Numbered from the stretch's first letter, positions 6,146 to 14,800 are shown. The stretch: DNA of 23,545 nucleotides from JANXLS01 sp038227045 (GCA_038227045.1 JBBRQD010000088.1:1-23545), one strand, 5' to 3'. Numbers and translations: made by a program. Notes: generated by a model not told the origin, from the letters alone.

Positions 6146-8851
6146 ATGCGTCATTCATTCCTTAAGATAATCGCCGTTTTGCTCGCCCTCGCCTATCTTT
6201 TTCCGCAATGCGCTCAGGCCGCGGACTACATTTGGATCGAAGGCGAGGCGGCCAAGTCCAACACCGTTACGCGGCATCCGTGGTGGTACGACAACGTCAA
6301 AAAAGATCAATTCTCCGGCGGCGGATTTATTTCGAATTGGAATGACAAGCAGCCCGGCGAGGCTGTGTACGACATCACCGCCGACAGCGACAGATCCGAT
6401 ACGCTGTACGTTCGCGCCAACCCGGTCGGCGCCAAACTCGGCTATAAACTCGACGACGGCGCGTGGACCGAGATTAATTTCGACGGGAATCAAGACGATC
6501 AGATCAACGTGGCGGGCGATGACAAACCCGATATGCGGTTTCTGGCGTGGTCCAAGGTGGGCGTCGTGAAACTGAGCAAAGGCGCGCACACCATTACGTT
6601 CAAATTTCACAGCGACAACAACAACCACGGCATGTTGGATTGCTTCGTCTTCACGGCCGTGCCGTTCACGCCCAAAGGAATCCTGAAACCCGGCGAAAAA
6701 GAGGTTCAAGCCGTTGTGCAGCCGCTGACCGGACGCTGGCCTTTCGCTGCGCCGAAAGACGAATTCAGTCCCGACGCCTTGTTCGATCTGCGCTCGCTCA
6801 ACGAAAAAGTCGCGGGCGAATCCGGCTACGTGACGCGTTCAAAAGACGGCAACGATTTCGTACTCGGCAACGGACAGCCTGTGCGCTTCTGGGCGCTGAA
6901 CACGGGCGCGTACGAGCGCAACAGCATCGATCTGGAACGCCACGGGCGCTTCATGGCCAAGCGCGGCGTAAACATGGTCCGCTTTCACGGCAACATGACG
7001 CCCACCGACGGCAAGCTGATGGACATCGACGTCAAAGAACGCGAGAAACTTTGGAAGCTCGTCGCCGCGATGAAAAAATCCGGTATCTACACGACGTTCT
7101 CTCCGTATTGGGCGGTCTCGTCGCGCGTGAAACCGGCGATGGGCGTCGTCGATTCGGGCAAGGCCAACGAGATGGGCAAACTGTTCTTCGACAAGAAACT
7201 GCAGGAGGCTTACAAGTCGTGGCTCAAGCAAACGCTCTCCGAGAAAAATCCGCACACCGGCATTCCGCTGGCACAGGATCCGGCGCTGGCGATCATTCAG
7301 ATCCAGAATGAAGATTCGATACTTTTCTGGTCGAGCCAGGGCATTGCCGGGGAAGGCGCGGCGGAATTGCGCCGTCAGTTCGGCGCGTTCGTCACAAAGA
7401 AATATGGCTCGCTCGATAAAGCAAAAGAGGCTTGGAGCAACGCTCAGGCGCCCGGCGACAATTTCGCGGCCGGCGAACCCGGTATGCTGATCATCTGGGA
7501 ATTGACCCAGCGCAACGGCAATCCCGGCCAGCAGAAGCGGCGCGCCGACCAGATGGAATTCTTTACGGTTCTGATGCGCGATTTCAATAAAATGATCGTC
7601 GATTATCTGCGCAACGACCTCGGCTGCAAAGCGCTGATCAACGCCGGCAACTGGAAGACCGCCGACAACGTGACCATGAACGACGCCGAACGATACTCCT
7701 ACACGCCGACCGACATCATGGGCGTCAACCGCTATTACGGCGGCGCGCACGAAGGCAAGAACAACGGCTGGGCGATCGGCAACGGCGATAAATTCACCGA
7801 CGAATCGGTGATGCTCAATCCGCGCGCGCTGCCGGTGAATTTGAAGCAGGTCGAGGGCTACCCGATACTGATCTCCGAAAGTTCGTGGGTTCCACCGCAG
7901 GGATACCAATCGGAAGGGCCGTTCACCATCGCCGCGTATTCGGCGCTGAGCGGAGTCGATATTTATTACTGGTTCGCGACCGGTGAAGAAGATTGGCGGC
8001 AACCGGGTTCGGCCAACGGCTTCATGCCGTCGGAAGGCAAGTGGGTGTGCGCGACACCGATGCTGATGGGCCAGTGGCCCGCGGCCGCGCTGCTCTTCCG
8101 CAAGGGGTACGTCAAACAGGGCGAACCGGTGGTACAGGAACAGCGCTCGCTCAGCGATTTGTGGGAACGAAAGACGCCCATTATCGCCGAAGACGCAGGC
8201 TACGACCCCAATCGCGACAAAGACAATTTCTCGAAGGAATCCAACGTAAGAGACGGCGTCAATCCGCTCGCGTTTCTCGTCGGACCGGTGGTCACGAAAT
8301 ACGACGGCGATCCGTCCAAGAGCAAAGTCATCGATCTGAAACCATACATCGACGACGCGGCGAAAACAGTGAAGTCGATCACCGGCGAACTCGCCCTGGA
8401 CTACGGCAAAGGCTTGTGCACGCTCAACGCGCCCAAAGCCCAAGGCGTGACCGGCTTCCTGAAGAAACAAGGCGATTTCAAATTCGCCGACGTATCGATT
8501 CATTCCGGAAACGACTACGCGACGATATTGGTAGTATCCCTGGACGACAAAGACCTGAAGCATTCGGCAAAAGTATTGGTACAGATCGGCACCACCGAAC
8601 GCCCCACCGGATGGGCCACAAAGCCGGCAAAGGTAGAGAAGAAAGACGGCGAGGAAATAACCTCCTACGGCAAAGCGCCGTGGCAAATAGTCGATACGGA
8701 CATGACCCTGACGATCGACAATGCAGCATTGAAGACGGCGCGCGTTCTGGATGTAAATGGCATGCCGGTAAAGGATATTCCGCTACAGGATGCGGGGGGA
8801 AAGAAGCTTTTGGTTCTGCCGGCGAATACTATGTATATTGTGCTGGAATAG
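6146..8851 (+). CDS. Secreted clan GH-A-like glycoside hydrolase with N-terminal carbohydrate-binding-like domain
   Basis: The 901-residue protein has a signal peptide (MRHSFLKIIAVLLALAYLFP, cleavage after AQA). Residues about 25-180 look like a beta-sandwich binding domain (IWIEGEAAKSN, then YVRANPVGAKLGYKLDDG, as in CBM35-like modules). A TIM-barrel follows: PVRFWALNTGAYERNSIDLE, GVNMVRFHG, then IIQIQNEDS with a probable acid/base Glu389 and PILISESSW with a probable nucleophile Glu578, the Asn-Glu and Glu pattern of clan GH-A. The C-terminus is beta-rich. I chose the ATG at 6146 (GGAGAG 4-9 bp upstream) because the in-frame upstream codons lie in a repeat. Substrate not determinable; probably extracellular polysaccharide degradation. 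Single gene, divergent from DUF1549. Confidence 0.82.
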   Translation: MRHSFLKIIAVLLALAYLFPQCAQAADYIWIEGEAAKSNTVTRHPWWYDNVKKDQFSGGGFISNWNDKQPGEAVYDITADSDRSDTLYVRANPVGAKLGYKLDDGAWTEINFDGNQDDQINVAGDDKPDMRFLAWSKVGVVKLSKGAHTITFKFHSDNNNHGMLDCFVFTAVPFTPKGILKPGEKEVQAVVQPLTGRWPFAAPKDEFSPDALFDLRSLNEKVAGESGYVTRSKDGNDFVLGNGQPVRFWALNTGAYERNSIDLERHGRFMAKRGVNMVRFHGNMTPTDGKLMDIDVKEREKLWKLVAAMKKSGIYTTFSPYWAVSSRVKPAMGVVDSGKANEMGKLFFDKKLQEAYKSWLKQTLSEKNPHTGIPLAQDPALAIIQIQNEDSILFWSSQGIAGEGAAELRRQFGAFVTKKYGSLDKAKEAWSNAQAPGDNFAAGEPGMLIIWELTQRNGNPGQQKRRADQMEFFTVLMRDFNKMIVDYLRNDLGCKALINAGNWKTADNVTMNDAERYSYTPTDIMGVNRYYGGAHEGKNNGWAIGNGDKFTDESVMLNPRALPVNLKQVEGYPILISESSWVPPQGYQSEGPFTIAAYSALSGVDIYYWFATGEEDWRQPGSANGFMPSEGKWVCATPMLMGQWPAAALLFRKGYVKQGEPVVQEQRSLSDLWERKTPIIAEDAGYDPNRDKDNFSKESNVRDGVNPLAFLVGPVVTKYDGDPSKSKVIDLKPYIDDAAKTVKSITGELALDYGKGLCTLNAPKAQGVTGFLKKQGDFKFADVSIHSGNDYATILVVSLDDKDLKHSAKVLVQIGTTERPTGWATKPAKVEKKDGEEITSYGKAPWQIVDTDMTLTIDNAALKTARVLDVNGMPVKDIPLQDAGGKKLLVLPANTMYIVLE

Positions 8852-8863
8852 CTGCGCGATGGC

Positions 8864-9298
8864 TCATTCAATTTTCACTGAGTGCTCTGTCGCTGGATTT
8901 CCATCCACCAATTGGCGAACACATTTCATGACCTCGGCAAAATCGAGCGGCTTCGTAAAGCTGGCCACGGCGCCGTCTTTTTTGAACTGGTCCAAATCCC
9001 GTGGCGACGCAAACGCCGAGACCATTATAATTGGTGTGGAGATTTTCGGGCTACCTACGCGGCACACCTTCAGCACTGTTCCGCCATGCAGCCCTGGCAT
9101 GCGCGCGTCCATAATGGCAGCGGCATAGCTGTTCGTGGATAAGCGCCGCAACGCCATGTCGCCACTGAACACGGTTTCCACTGTATATCCTTCACTTTCA
9201 AGGACTTCGCGCAACGAATCCGATTGATCGGGATCGTCTTCAGCCAGAAGAATGACCGGCTTGTCTCCCCGCTCGAATTGTTCGTGGATAGTTTTCAT
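8864..9298 (-). CDS. Stand-alone receiver (CheY-like) protein
   Basis: The 144-residue protein is a single receiver domain: acidic pair Asp21/Asp22 (LLAEDDPDQ), phosphoacceptor Asp64 (AAIMDARMPG), Ser94 (IIMVSAF) and Lys116 (SFTKPLDF). There is no output domain, so it acts through protein contacts or as a phosphate sink. Its ATG overlaps the stop of the upstream small membrane protein gene (ATGA at 9295-9298), so both are translated together. It sits beside a histidine kinase and NtrC-type regulator transcribed the other way and may compete for phosphate from that kinase (inference). Its gene ends 12 bp after the convergent glycosidase stop. Confidence 0.9.
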   Translation of the reverse strand: MKTIHEQFERGDKPVILLAEDDPDQSDSLREVLESEGYTVETVFSGDMALRRLSTNSYAAAIMDARMPGLHGGTVLKVCRVGSPKISTPIIMVSAFASPRDLDQFKKDGAVASFTKPLDFAEVMKCVRQLVDGNPATEHSVKIE

Positions 9299-9594
9299 GA
9301 TTTTACCATTCGGCTCGGAGAGGACAATTGAACCTGTTGAACTTTTCGCTGGGATGCGGGTTTGTCTGGCTCGGCCGGGGACGCGCCTGCATGTGCCGCA
9401 ACTGTTTCTTCAGACTCGCTGTGGAATATAGTTGCATACAACATTCCAAACACGATTGCCTCAGCGCTCAAAATAACTGGAATCGAAGACAGCGCAACCA
9501 TATCCATGACACCACCTAAAATGAGTTTCATGAATCCGAAAAAGAAGATGACCGCCAGTATGACGAAAGCGACTTTTCCAGTGTTTCTGCTCAT
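9295..9594 (-). CDS. Small two-helix membrane protein of unknown function
   Basis: The 99-residue product has two hydrophobic stretches, VAFVILAVIFFFGFMKLIL (about 8-26) and VALSSIPVILSAEAIVFGML (about 33-52), followed by a soluble Ala/Pro/Ser-rich tail. I do not recognise the family. A good ribosome site, GGAGA 6 bp before the ATG at 9594, supports expression. It is the first gene of a two-gene unit with the receiver, overlapping by 4 bp. It may anchor or modulate the receiver (guess). Confidence 0.72.
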   Translation of the reverse strand: MSRNTGKVAFVILAVIFFFGFMKLILGGVMDMVALSSIPVILSAEAIVFGMLYATIFHSESEETVAAHAGASPAEPDKPASQRKVQQVQLSSPSRMVKS

Positions 9595-9788
9595 GATATT
9601 CTCCTTGATTGTTTTTCCCCTGACTGGCGTATCAACAAAAACTATGCCGATTAGAAAATACTTCTTATCTATTTATAAACATTGGGTTTATGAAATATAT
9701 AGACAACTTAATTCGCAATCTTGGAAAAATATTCTTATACATTGGAACTCTTACGCATTAGGATGGATGGCGAGAAAGGGCGACTCAA
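9595..9788. other. AT-rich divergent promoter region
   Basis: A 194-bp gap separates the divergent receiver operon and globin-kinase operon. It is clearly richer in A/T than its surroundings, which fits promoter DNA. I could not identify a -24/-12 element; the closest, TGGAAC-N5-CGCA near 9740, has the wrong GG-to-GC spacing. Confidence 0.45.
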
Positions 9789-10985
9789 ATGGGATCCATT
9801 AAAGCACATCTGCTATATGCTGGGGTCAGTGACGCGGATATTTCCGCGTTGCGGGCGATCAAACCCTTGATCGAAAGTCACGCCGATGAGTTCATCGATC
9901 GTTTCTATGCCCATCTACATGCGTTTGAAGGAACGCGGAAGTATATAGCCGATCCGGCTGTTCTTGCGCGTCTGCTGGATTTTCAACGGCGCTATCTTTT
10001 CAGCCTGTTTGATGCGAAATTCGACACTGACTATTACGCGCAGCGATGCAGCATCGGGCACACGCACTTTCGCATTGGTTTGGATTTCAAGTGGTACATC
10101 GGGGCATACGGCTTATACCTCGGCTACTTCGAGCCATTGTTTGAAACTCACTGCGCCGGCGAACCCGAACGGCTTCAAGCGCTCCAGGCGGCCTTTCGCA
10201 AAGTTCTGCTGATGGATATGTCGATCGTATTGGAGGCCTTTCATCATCGCGACAAGTCGGCGCTCGAATCGGCGAAGAACCAGGTCATTCACCAGGAAAA
10301 ACTCGCCACCGTCGGCCTGCTGGTCAGCGGCTTGGCGCACGAAATTGGCAATCCGCTCGCGTCCATTCAGGCCATCTGCGACATGCAGTTGCGCAAGAAC
10401 ATCGATCCGCCCCTCGCCGAAAAATTCACGCGCATCCGCACGCAGGTTGTCCGCATCGTGAACATTGTCAGCCAATTGCTCAACTACGCCCGCCCCGCCC
10501 CGCCCGTCTGGACACAAGTAAGCGTCAACGAAACCATTGAATCGACGGTGGAAATCGCACGATTGTCTCGAAGAGAGAAAAGCGTCGAGATCCGCTTGAA
10601 CCTCGACTCGGCACTTCCGCGCATCGATGCACTCGCCGAGCAGCTTTCACAGGTTTTTCTAAATCTCTTCGTGAACGCGCTGGATGCGGTCAACGACCAT
10701 GGCGGCATCCTGGAGATTGCAACGTCGATGCACAACGGAAACGTCTCGGTACAGGTAAAGGACAACGGTTGCGGAATATCCCAGGAGAATATATCTAAAA
10801 TTTTCGAACCGTTTTTCTCCACCAAGGACGTGGGCAAAGGAACGGGTTTGGGGTTGCATGTCAGCCAGAGCATCATGGACCGCCACAACGGCACCTTACA
10901 CGTCAAATCGGATTCGGGCCATGGCACCGTGTTTACCGTTGTTTTGCCGGTGAGCCAAAAACACGATGAGAAGGAGAATGCATGA
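9789..10985 (+). CDS. Globin-coupled sensor histidine kinase
   Basis: The 398-residue protein joins a protoglobin-type sensor (about 1-155) to a kinase core. The sensor shows RCSIGHTHFRIGLDFKWYIG; His93, just before FRIGL, aligns with the proximal heme ligand of globin-coupled sensors such as HemAT. A dimerisation/phosphoacceptor domain follows (SGLAHEIGNPL, His184), then the ATPase with N-box (NLFVNALDAV), G1 (DNGCGI), F-box (FEPFFSTKD) and G2 (GTGLGL). No membrane segment is seen, so it is cytosolic and probably senses O2, NO or CO through heme. Its stop overlaps the start of the NtrC-type regulator (ATGA), making that its cognate partner. Confidence 0.92.
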   Translation: MGSIKAHLLYAGVSDADISALRAIKPLIESHADEFIDRFYAHLHAFEGTRKYIADPAVLARLLDFQRRYLFSLFDAKFDTDYYAQRCSIGHTHFRIGLDFKWYIGAYGLYLGYFEPLFETHCAGEPERLQALQAAFRKVLLMDMSIVLEAFHHRDKSALESAKNQVIHQEKLATVGLLVSGLAHEIGNPLASIQAICDMQLRKNIDPPLAEKFTRIRTQVVRIVNIVSQLLNYARPAPPVWTQVSVNETIESTVEIARLSRREKSVEIRLNLDSALPRIDALAEQLSQVFLNLFVNALDAVNDHGGILEIATSMHNGNVSVQVKDNGCGISQENISKIFEPFFSTKDVGKGTGLGLHVSQSIMDRHNGTLHVKSDSGHGTVFTVVLPVSQKHDEKENA

Positions 10986-12331
10986 GCACGATACTCATCG
11001 TTGAAGATGAAGAAGTCCTGCGGGAGGAAATCGCCGGATTGCTTGGCGACAATGGCTATTGCGTGCTGACGGCGCGCGATGGAAACGAAGGGCTCGCCGT
11101 GCTTCGGCAGAATTCCGTTCAGCTTGTCTTTTCGGACCTGCGCCTTCCTAAGATGGACGGTATCGAAATGCTGCGCCAATGCCGCGCGGAGAATTCCGAT
11201 GTGCCTTTTATTCTCATGACTGCCTTTGGGTCGGTCGATACGGCCGTCGAAGCGCTGCGCGCCGGAGCGGCCGATTACCTGATGAAGCCGCTGTCGTTCG
11301 ACGAATTGTTGACCAAAGCCGCCCGGGCGCTGGAAAGCGCGGAACTCCGCGCAGAAAACCGGATGCTGCGGCGCGACCTCGACCGAAAACTCGGTTCGCT
11401 CGAGATGATCGGCTCAAGCCCGACGCTGGAAAATATCCGCGAGCTTATCCGCAAGGTCGGCCCGACGCGTTCGTCGGTGCTGATTACCGGTGAATCCGGA
11501 ACAGGCAAGGAACTCATCGCCCGCGCGATCCACAGCCTCGGTGCAGCGAAGTCGGAGCCTTTTGTTCCGGTGAACTGCGCCGCAATTCCCGAAACGCTTC
11601 TCGAATCCGAACTGTTCGGCCATCAGAAGGGCGCGTTTACCGGCGCGATCAACGACAGCGAAGGTCTGTTTCGGTCGGCGCGCAAGGGTACGCTGTTCCT
11701 CGACGAGATTGGCGAATTGCCCCTGTCGCTTCAGGCCAAGCTTCTGCGGGTGCTGGAAGATAAATTGATTCATCCGGTGGGATCGAACAAGTTCGTTCCC
11801 TTCGACGGCCGCATTGTTGCGGCGACCAACCGCGATCTCAAGCAGGAGTCGCAGAGCAAGAAATTTCGCGAAGACCTGTACTTCAGACTGGCGGTCGTGG
11901 AAATCGACGCGCCCCCGCTGCGCGCACGCCGAAGCGATATTCCGGCGCTCGCAAATTTTTTCGTTACAAAACTCAACCGCGACCTCAATCGCCATTTCAC
12001 CGGCATTGACGACGCTGCGATGCAAGCGCTGTCGGCGGCGCCGTGGCGAGGCAATATCCGCGAACTTCAAAATGTCATTGAGCGCGCCATGATCCTGGGC
12101 GCCGAACCGCTGTTGCGGAGCGCGGACGTGGCGCCGCGTGAAGCTCTTCTCAGCGGCAGTGTCCCGATTGATGAAAAGAGTTTAAAGGGAGCCGTGAGCG
12201 CTTTCGAGCAAAAGCATGTGCGCCGCATTCTGGACACGTGCAATCAAGACAAGAAACGGGCGGCGCAGGAACTGGAAATATCGTTGTCGTCCCTGTATCG
12301 CTTTTTGGGAAGTGGCGAACAGAGCGAGTAA
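10982..12331 (+). CDS. NtrC-family sigma54-dependent response regulator
   Basis: The 449-residue protein has a receiver (Asp9, Asp52 in FSDLRLPKMDG, Thr80, Lys102), an AAA+ domain with Walker A GESGTGKE (170-177), the sigma54-contacting GAFTGA loop (217-222) and Walker B GTLFLDEIGE (Asp241/Glu242). A C-terminal Fis-type helix-turn-helix follows (KKRAAQELEISLSSLYRFLG). All parts needed for activating sigma54-RNA polymerase are intact. It is translationally coupled to the globin-sensor kinase. The nearest strong -24/-12 promoter is about 200 bp downstream, before the universal stress protein gene, a likely direct target. Confidence 0.95.
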   Translation: MSTILIVEDEEVLREEIAGLLGDNGYCVLTARDGNEGLAVLRQNSVQLVFSDLRLPKMDGIEMLRQCRAENSDVPFILMTAFGSVDTAVEALRAGAADYLMKPLSFDELLTKAARALESAELRAENRMLRRDLDRKLGSLEMIGSSPTLENIRELIRKVGPTRSSVLITGESGTGKELIARAIHSLGAAKSEPFVPVNCAAIPETLLESELFGHQKGAFTGAINDSEGLFRSARKGTLFLDEIGELPLSLQAKLLRVLEDKLIHPVGSNKFVPFDGRIVAATNRDLKQESQSKKFREDLYFRLAVVEIDAPPLRARRSDIPALANFFVTKLNRDLNRHFTGIDDAAMQALSAAPWRGNIRELQNVIERAMILGAEPLLRSADVAPREALLSGSVPIDEKSLKGAVSAFEQKHVRRILDTCNQDKKRAAQELEISLSSLYRFLGSGEQSE

Positions 12332-12598
12332 TGCCGAATTCTCAAAATGGAAAATGACGGTTTCAATGCTGAGAATATCTTTTCTCGATCAACCGTGAGA
12401 GCGCTCCGCGCCGTTTCCGCGATTCACTATTTCGGATGAACTACTTTTGATGTAGATTTCATTGGGCAAATGAGTTCTTCCTGCTTCTCTTGCCGAAACG
12501 ACTTGTCACATTCATCCCTGGATTTCCTTCTGGTGGCACGCGTCTTGCCTTGTTGAGTTATAGAAACAGTTAACGCGCGCCTCACGGAGAAGTCAGCC
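12332..12598. other. Intergenic region with sigma54 promoter and possible upstream activator site
   Basis: Besides the -24/-12 element, this 267-bp gap has a small inverted repeat GAGAA-N6-TTCTC (12371-12386), about 150 bp upstream of the promoter. That is the usual distance for an NtrC-type upstream activating sequence. The arms are short, so this is only a candidate. No clear hairpin-plus-T terminator follows the regulator gene. Confidence 0.4.
12534..12549 (+). promoter_or_regulatory. Sigma54 (-24/-12) promoter of the stress protein-protoglobin operon
   Basis: TGGCACGCGTCTTGCC matches the sigma54 consensus TGGCAC-N5-TTGC exactly, with the GG and GC dinucleotides 10 bp apart. Transcription would begin about 12 bp downstream of the -12 GC, near 12560, about 40 bp before the stress protein ATG. 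It sits immediately downstream of a gene for a sigma54 activator, which strengthens the call. Confidence 0.82.
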
Positions 12599-13528
12599 AT
12601 GCACACTTTCAAACATATTCTCTTGACCACCGACCTTTCGCCAAACTCCGAGGCCGCAGTGCCATTTGCGGTGGCTTTGGCAAAGCAATCCGGGGGAACA
12701 ATTCACGTCTTTCATGCATTCGAAGATGAAGCGGGAATGGCACTCTCATCCGGGATCGTAATCGGAACGTCGGCGTGGCTGGCGTCCGTGCACAAGCGGC
12801 GCGAACAAAAATTGATTGAATTTGCGGAGAGTCTCGGCGCGAGAGCCGGGGTGAACGTCACACATGCGTGCGTGAATGGACATCCGGCAAACGAGGCCGT
12901 CAAATATGCTCGGAACGTGCATGCCGACCTGATCGTGATTTCAACGCATGGGCGAACGGGAATCTCGCATTTATTTCTGGGCTCCGTCGCCGAAAAAGTG
13001 GCACGCCTAAGCCCAATTCCAGTTTTAACGGTCAGGCCGGGAGAGACTGTGCCGGACCAGTTTCAATTGAAGGCAATTCTTGTGCCCACTGATTTTTCGG
13101 CAAATGCGGAAGCGACCATGCCCTATGCCGTGGAGTTGGCCAAGCAGCATGGCGCGAAGATTATTCTGGCTCACGTGATTGAAAATTCGACATACTACAA
13201 CGATTCGACATGGAGCGAAGGCATCGGGCCAGACGTTGAACAATGGATGGAGTCCATTGAAGCGGAGGGCAAGAAAAAGCTGGCTGAAGCCGCGGCCATG
13301 TTGGCATCGAAAAGCGAAGTGGATGTTACGGCGGTGCTGAAATGCGGGTGTGCACACGAGAAAATTTGTGCGATTGCCAGTGAACAAAAGGCGGATTTAA
13401 TGGTAATGTCGACGCATGGATACACGGGTTTTTCGCATCTCGCACATGGCTCGGTGGCCGAACGAGTGCTGCGGAGTTGCTCGGTGCCGGTGTTGTCGAT
13501 CCGAGCAACTGAACACACAACGCGATAG
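12599..13528 (+). CDS. Tandem universal stress protein (UspA type, two domains)
   Basis: The 309-residue protein is two USP domains in tandem (about 1-147 and 155-303). Each carries the ATP-binding signature G-x2-G-xn-G-S: STHGRTGISHLFLGSVAEKV (G118, G121, G128) and STHGYTGFSHLAHGSVAERV (G274, G277, G284). Each ends in a PVLTVR/PVLSIR strand. GGAGA lies 8 bp before the ATG. An exact sigma54 promoter precedes it and a protoglobin gene follows at 40 bp, suggesting a two-gene transcript. Such proteins help cells survive low oxygen or energy stress (family knowledge); the role here is inferred. Confidence 0.93.
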   Translation: MHTFKHILLTTDLSPNSEAAVPFAVALAKQSGGTIHVFHAFEDEAGMALSSGIVIGTSAWLASVHKRREQKLIEFAESLGARAGVNVTHACVNGHPANEAVKYARNVHADLIVISTHGRTGISHLFLGSVAEKVARLSPIPVLTVRPGETVPDQFQLKAILVPTDFSANAEATMPYAVELAKQHGAKIILAHVIENSTYYNDSTWSEGIGPDVEQWMESIEAEGKKKLAEAAAMLASKSEVDVTAVLKCGCAHEKICAIASEQKADLMVMSTHGYTGFSHLAHGSVAERVLRSCSVPVLSIRATEHTTR

Positions 13529-13568
13529 TGGCTTTTTACGGTAAAACGATTCTTTAGGGGGATATGAA

Positions 13569-14141
13569 ATGCGGCACATCGACGAGGCACGTTTGGAAAA
13601 CGACTTGGGGTACCGCTTCGGGTATCTCACCGAATTCATGGGATTCGGGCAGGCCGATATTGAGGCCGTTCTGGGATCCGCGCCCCTGCTTGCGCCAGTG
13701 GTTCCGGCCTTGGTAAACGCGGTTTACGCGAAACTCTTCGAATACGACGCCACTTGGCGGCATTTCGTTCCAAAGCAGAGTGGCTACGACGGATCCTCAC
13801 CAAAAAGCATTGAAGAATTGCATCCCGATCACGAGATGATTGCGTTTCGCAAACACAAATTGACTCGTTATCTTACCCACCTCGTTACCGGGCCTTACGA
13901 TGAAAAAATGATCGCCTATCTGGATTTCGTGGGCAGAATTCATACGGATCGTGGAGGATCGTCGAAAATAAACGTTCCGCTGATTCAAATGAACGCGTTG
14001 ATGGGTTTTGTCGCGGATGCGCTCAACGCCACTATCCTTGGTTTCGATATTTCAGCGGAGAAAAAGGCGGCGGCGTTGCGGGCGTTCAGCAAGCTTCTGT
14101 GGATCCAAAACGATCTGATTACCCGGCACTACCAGCGGTAA
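13569..14141 (+). CDS. Stand-alone protoglobin
   Basis: The 190-residue protein matches the single-domain protoglobin family: GYRFGYLTEFMGFGQADIEA, TWRHFVP, EMIAFRKHKLTRYLTHLVTG, and YLDFVGRIHT with His125 the likely proximal heme ligand, then VPLIQMNALMGFVADAL. No kinase or cyclase domain is attached, so it would bind, sense or detoxify O2, NO or CO itself. The start at 13569 has a GGGGG ribosome site 8 bp upstream; an overlapping ATG at 13564 is out of frame. It follows the stress protein and probably shares its sigma54 promoter. A second globin in the same block as the globin-coupled kinase suggests a shared ligand. Confidence 0.88.
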   Translation: MRHIDEARLENDLGYRFGYLTEFMGFGQADIEAVLGSAPLLAPVVPALVNAVYAKLFEYDATWRHFVPKQSGYDGSSPKSIEELHPDHEMIAFRKHKLTRYLTHLVTGPYDEKMIAYLDFVGRIHTDRGGSSKINVPLIQMNALMGFVADALNATILGFDISAEKKAAALRAFSKLLWIQNDLITRHYQR

Positions 14142-14216
14142 CCCAAGCGCCCGCGCCAATTGCCCCCTGGAAGCTCCATGACCTTCCCCACGTTTAGTGG
14201 ACACGTCCCTTTTGAC

Positions 14217-14447
14217 TCAGTTGGCTACTGCCTCGAACGATTCGGGGCTGACGTAGCCTAACGAGCTGTGCCGTCTTTGCCGGTTGTAGAATGCCTCGAT
14301 GTACTCGAAGATCGACTGCTTTGCCTGCTGGTGTGTCGCGAACTTTTCGTGAAACATGTGCTCCGTTTTCAACGTACCCCAGAAACTCTCCATCGCCGCG
14401 TTGTCGTAACAGTTTCCGGTCCGGCTCGCCAACGACCACGAAGTGAT
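14217..14447 (-). pseudogene. IS3-family transposase, C-terminal fragment
   Basis: About 76 residues match the end of the IS3 OrfB integrase: SRTGNCYDNAAMESFWGTLK with the last catalytic Glu, then FEYIEAFYNRQRRHSSLGYV and SPESFEAVAN before the stop. The rest of the DDE domain and OrfA are missing. The upstream part of the same frame is unrelated. It lies in a stretch of gene scraps between the protoglobin and the redox operon, marking an old insertion or recombination boundary. Confidence 0.85.
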
Positions 14448-14455
14448 CCAGGCAT

Positions 14456-14530
14456 TAGCGCAGCATTGACATCCTTGTTTTCCAGAAGTTTGCGGAAATC
14501 GGTATTGGCCGTTGCGATCAAGTCCGCATT
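14456..14530 (-). pseudogene. Possible Gfo/Idh/MocA-type oxidoreductase scrap
   Basis: A 25-residue run, NADLIATANTDFRKLLENKD followed by VNAAL, resembles the segment before the ATPDHWH motif in Gfo/Idh/MocA proteins (…DFR.LL..KDVDAV…), which are abundant in planctomycetes. Nothing else of the gene is visible, and the IS3 scrap abuts it. The match is short and from memory only. Confidence 0.35.
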
Positions 14531-14686
14531 TTTGATTTTCTTCGTCCACGCGCGCCAGAAACGCGCCCGTTTTGGCGGTTTCGGCGGCGAGAACCCGCGA
14601 CTTCCTTTGCGGTTCCTTGGCGGAAGGACACCGAATGACGTTTTTTCGACCGGCGCATTCTCGGGCATTATCGTCCCGTCACCGTC

Positions 14687-14779
14687 ATCCACAAGTTGAT
14701 TCACACCGGCGTTGCGCAGCAGGCGCAACAATTCGGCAAGAGTCCGCGTGGAGTGTCCGATGGTGAAAAGCTGCAGCAC
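14687..14779 (-). pseudogene. DUF488-like N-terminal scrap
   Basis: Starting at a GTG (14779), about 31 residues, MLQLFTIGHSTRTLAELLRL then LRNAGVNQLVD, match the start of DUF488 proteins (TIGHSTR...LL...GI..LVDVR). The expected VR-x-FP continuation is lost, replaced by an unrecognised stretch to about 14530. The fragment is not expected to be functional. Confidence 0.6.
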
Positions 14780-14800
14780 GATAATTAACGCCTCTGTAAA

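Noticed and set aside
6839..8686. 615-residue antisense open frame under the glycosidase
   Set aside because: It is an artefact of GC-biased codons; the plus frame has a signal peptide and catalytic motifs, and the antisense product has no recognisable domain.
9735..9760. Possible sigma54 promoter for the globin kinase
   Set aside because: GG and GC are 9 rather than 10 bp apart and the -12 box is poor.
11414..12070. Antisense open frame inside the sigma54 activator gene
   Set aside because: It overlaps the conserved AAA+ domain throughout and has no ribosome site or known motif.
14531..14686. Open frame between the DUF488 and Gfo/Idh-like scraps
   Set aside because: Pro/Lys/Arg-rich translation that I cannot match to any family; likely non-coding debris.
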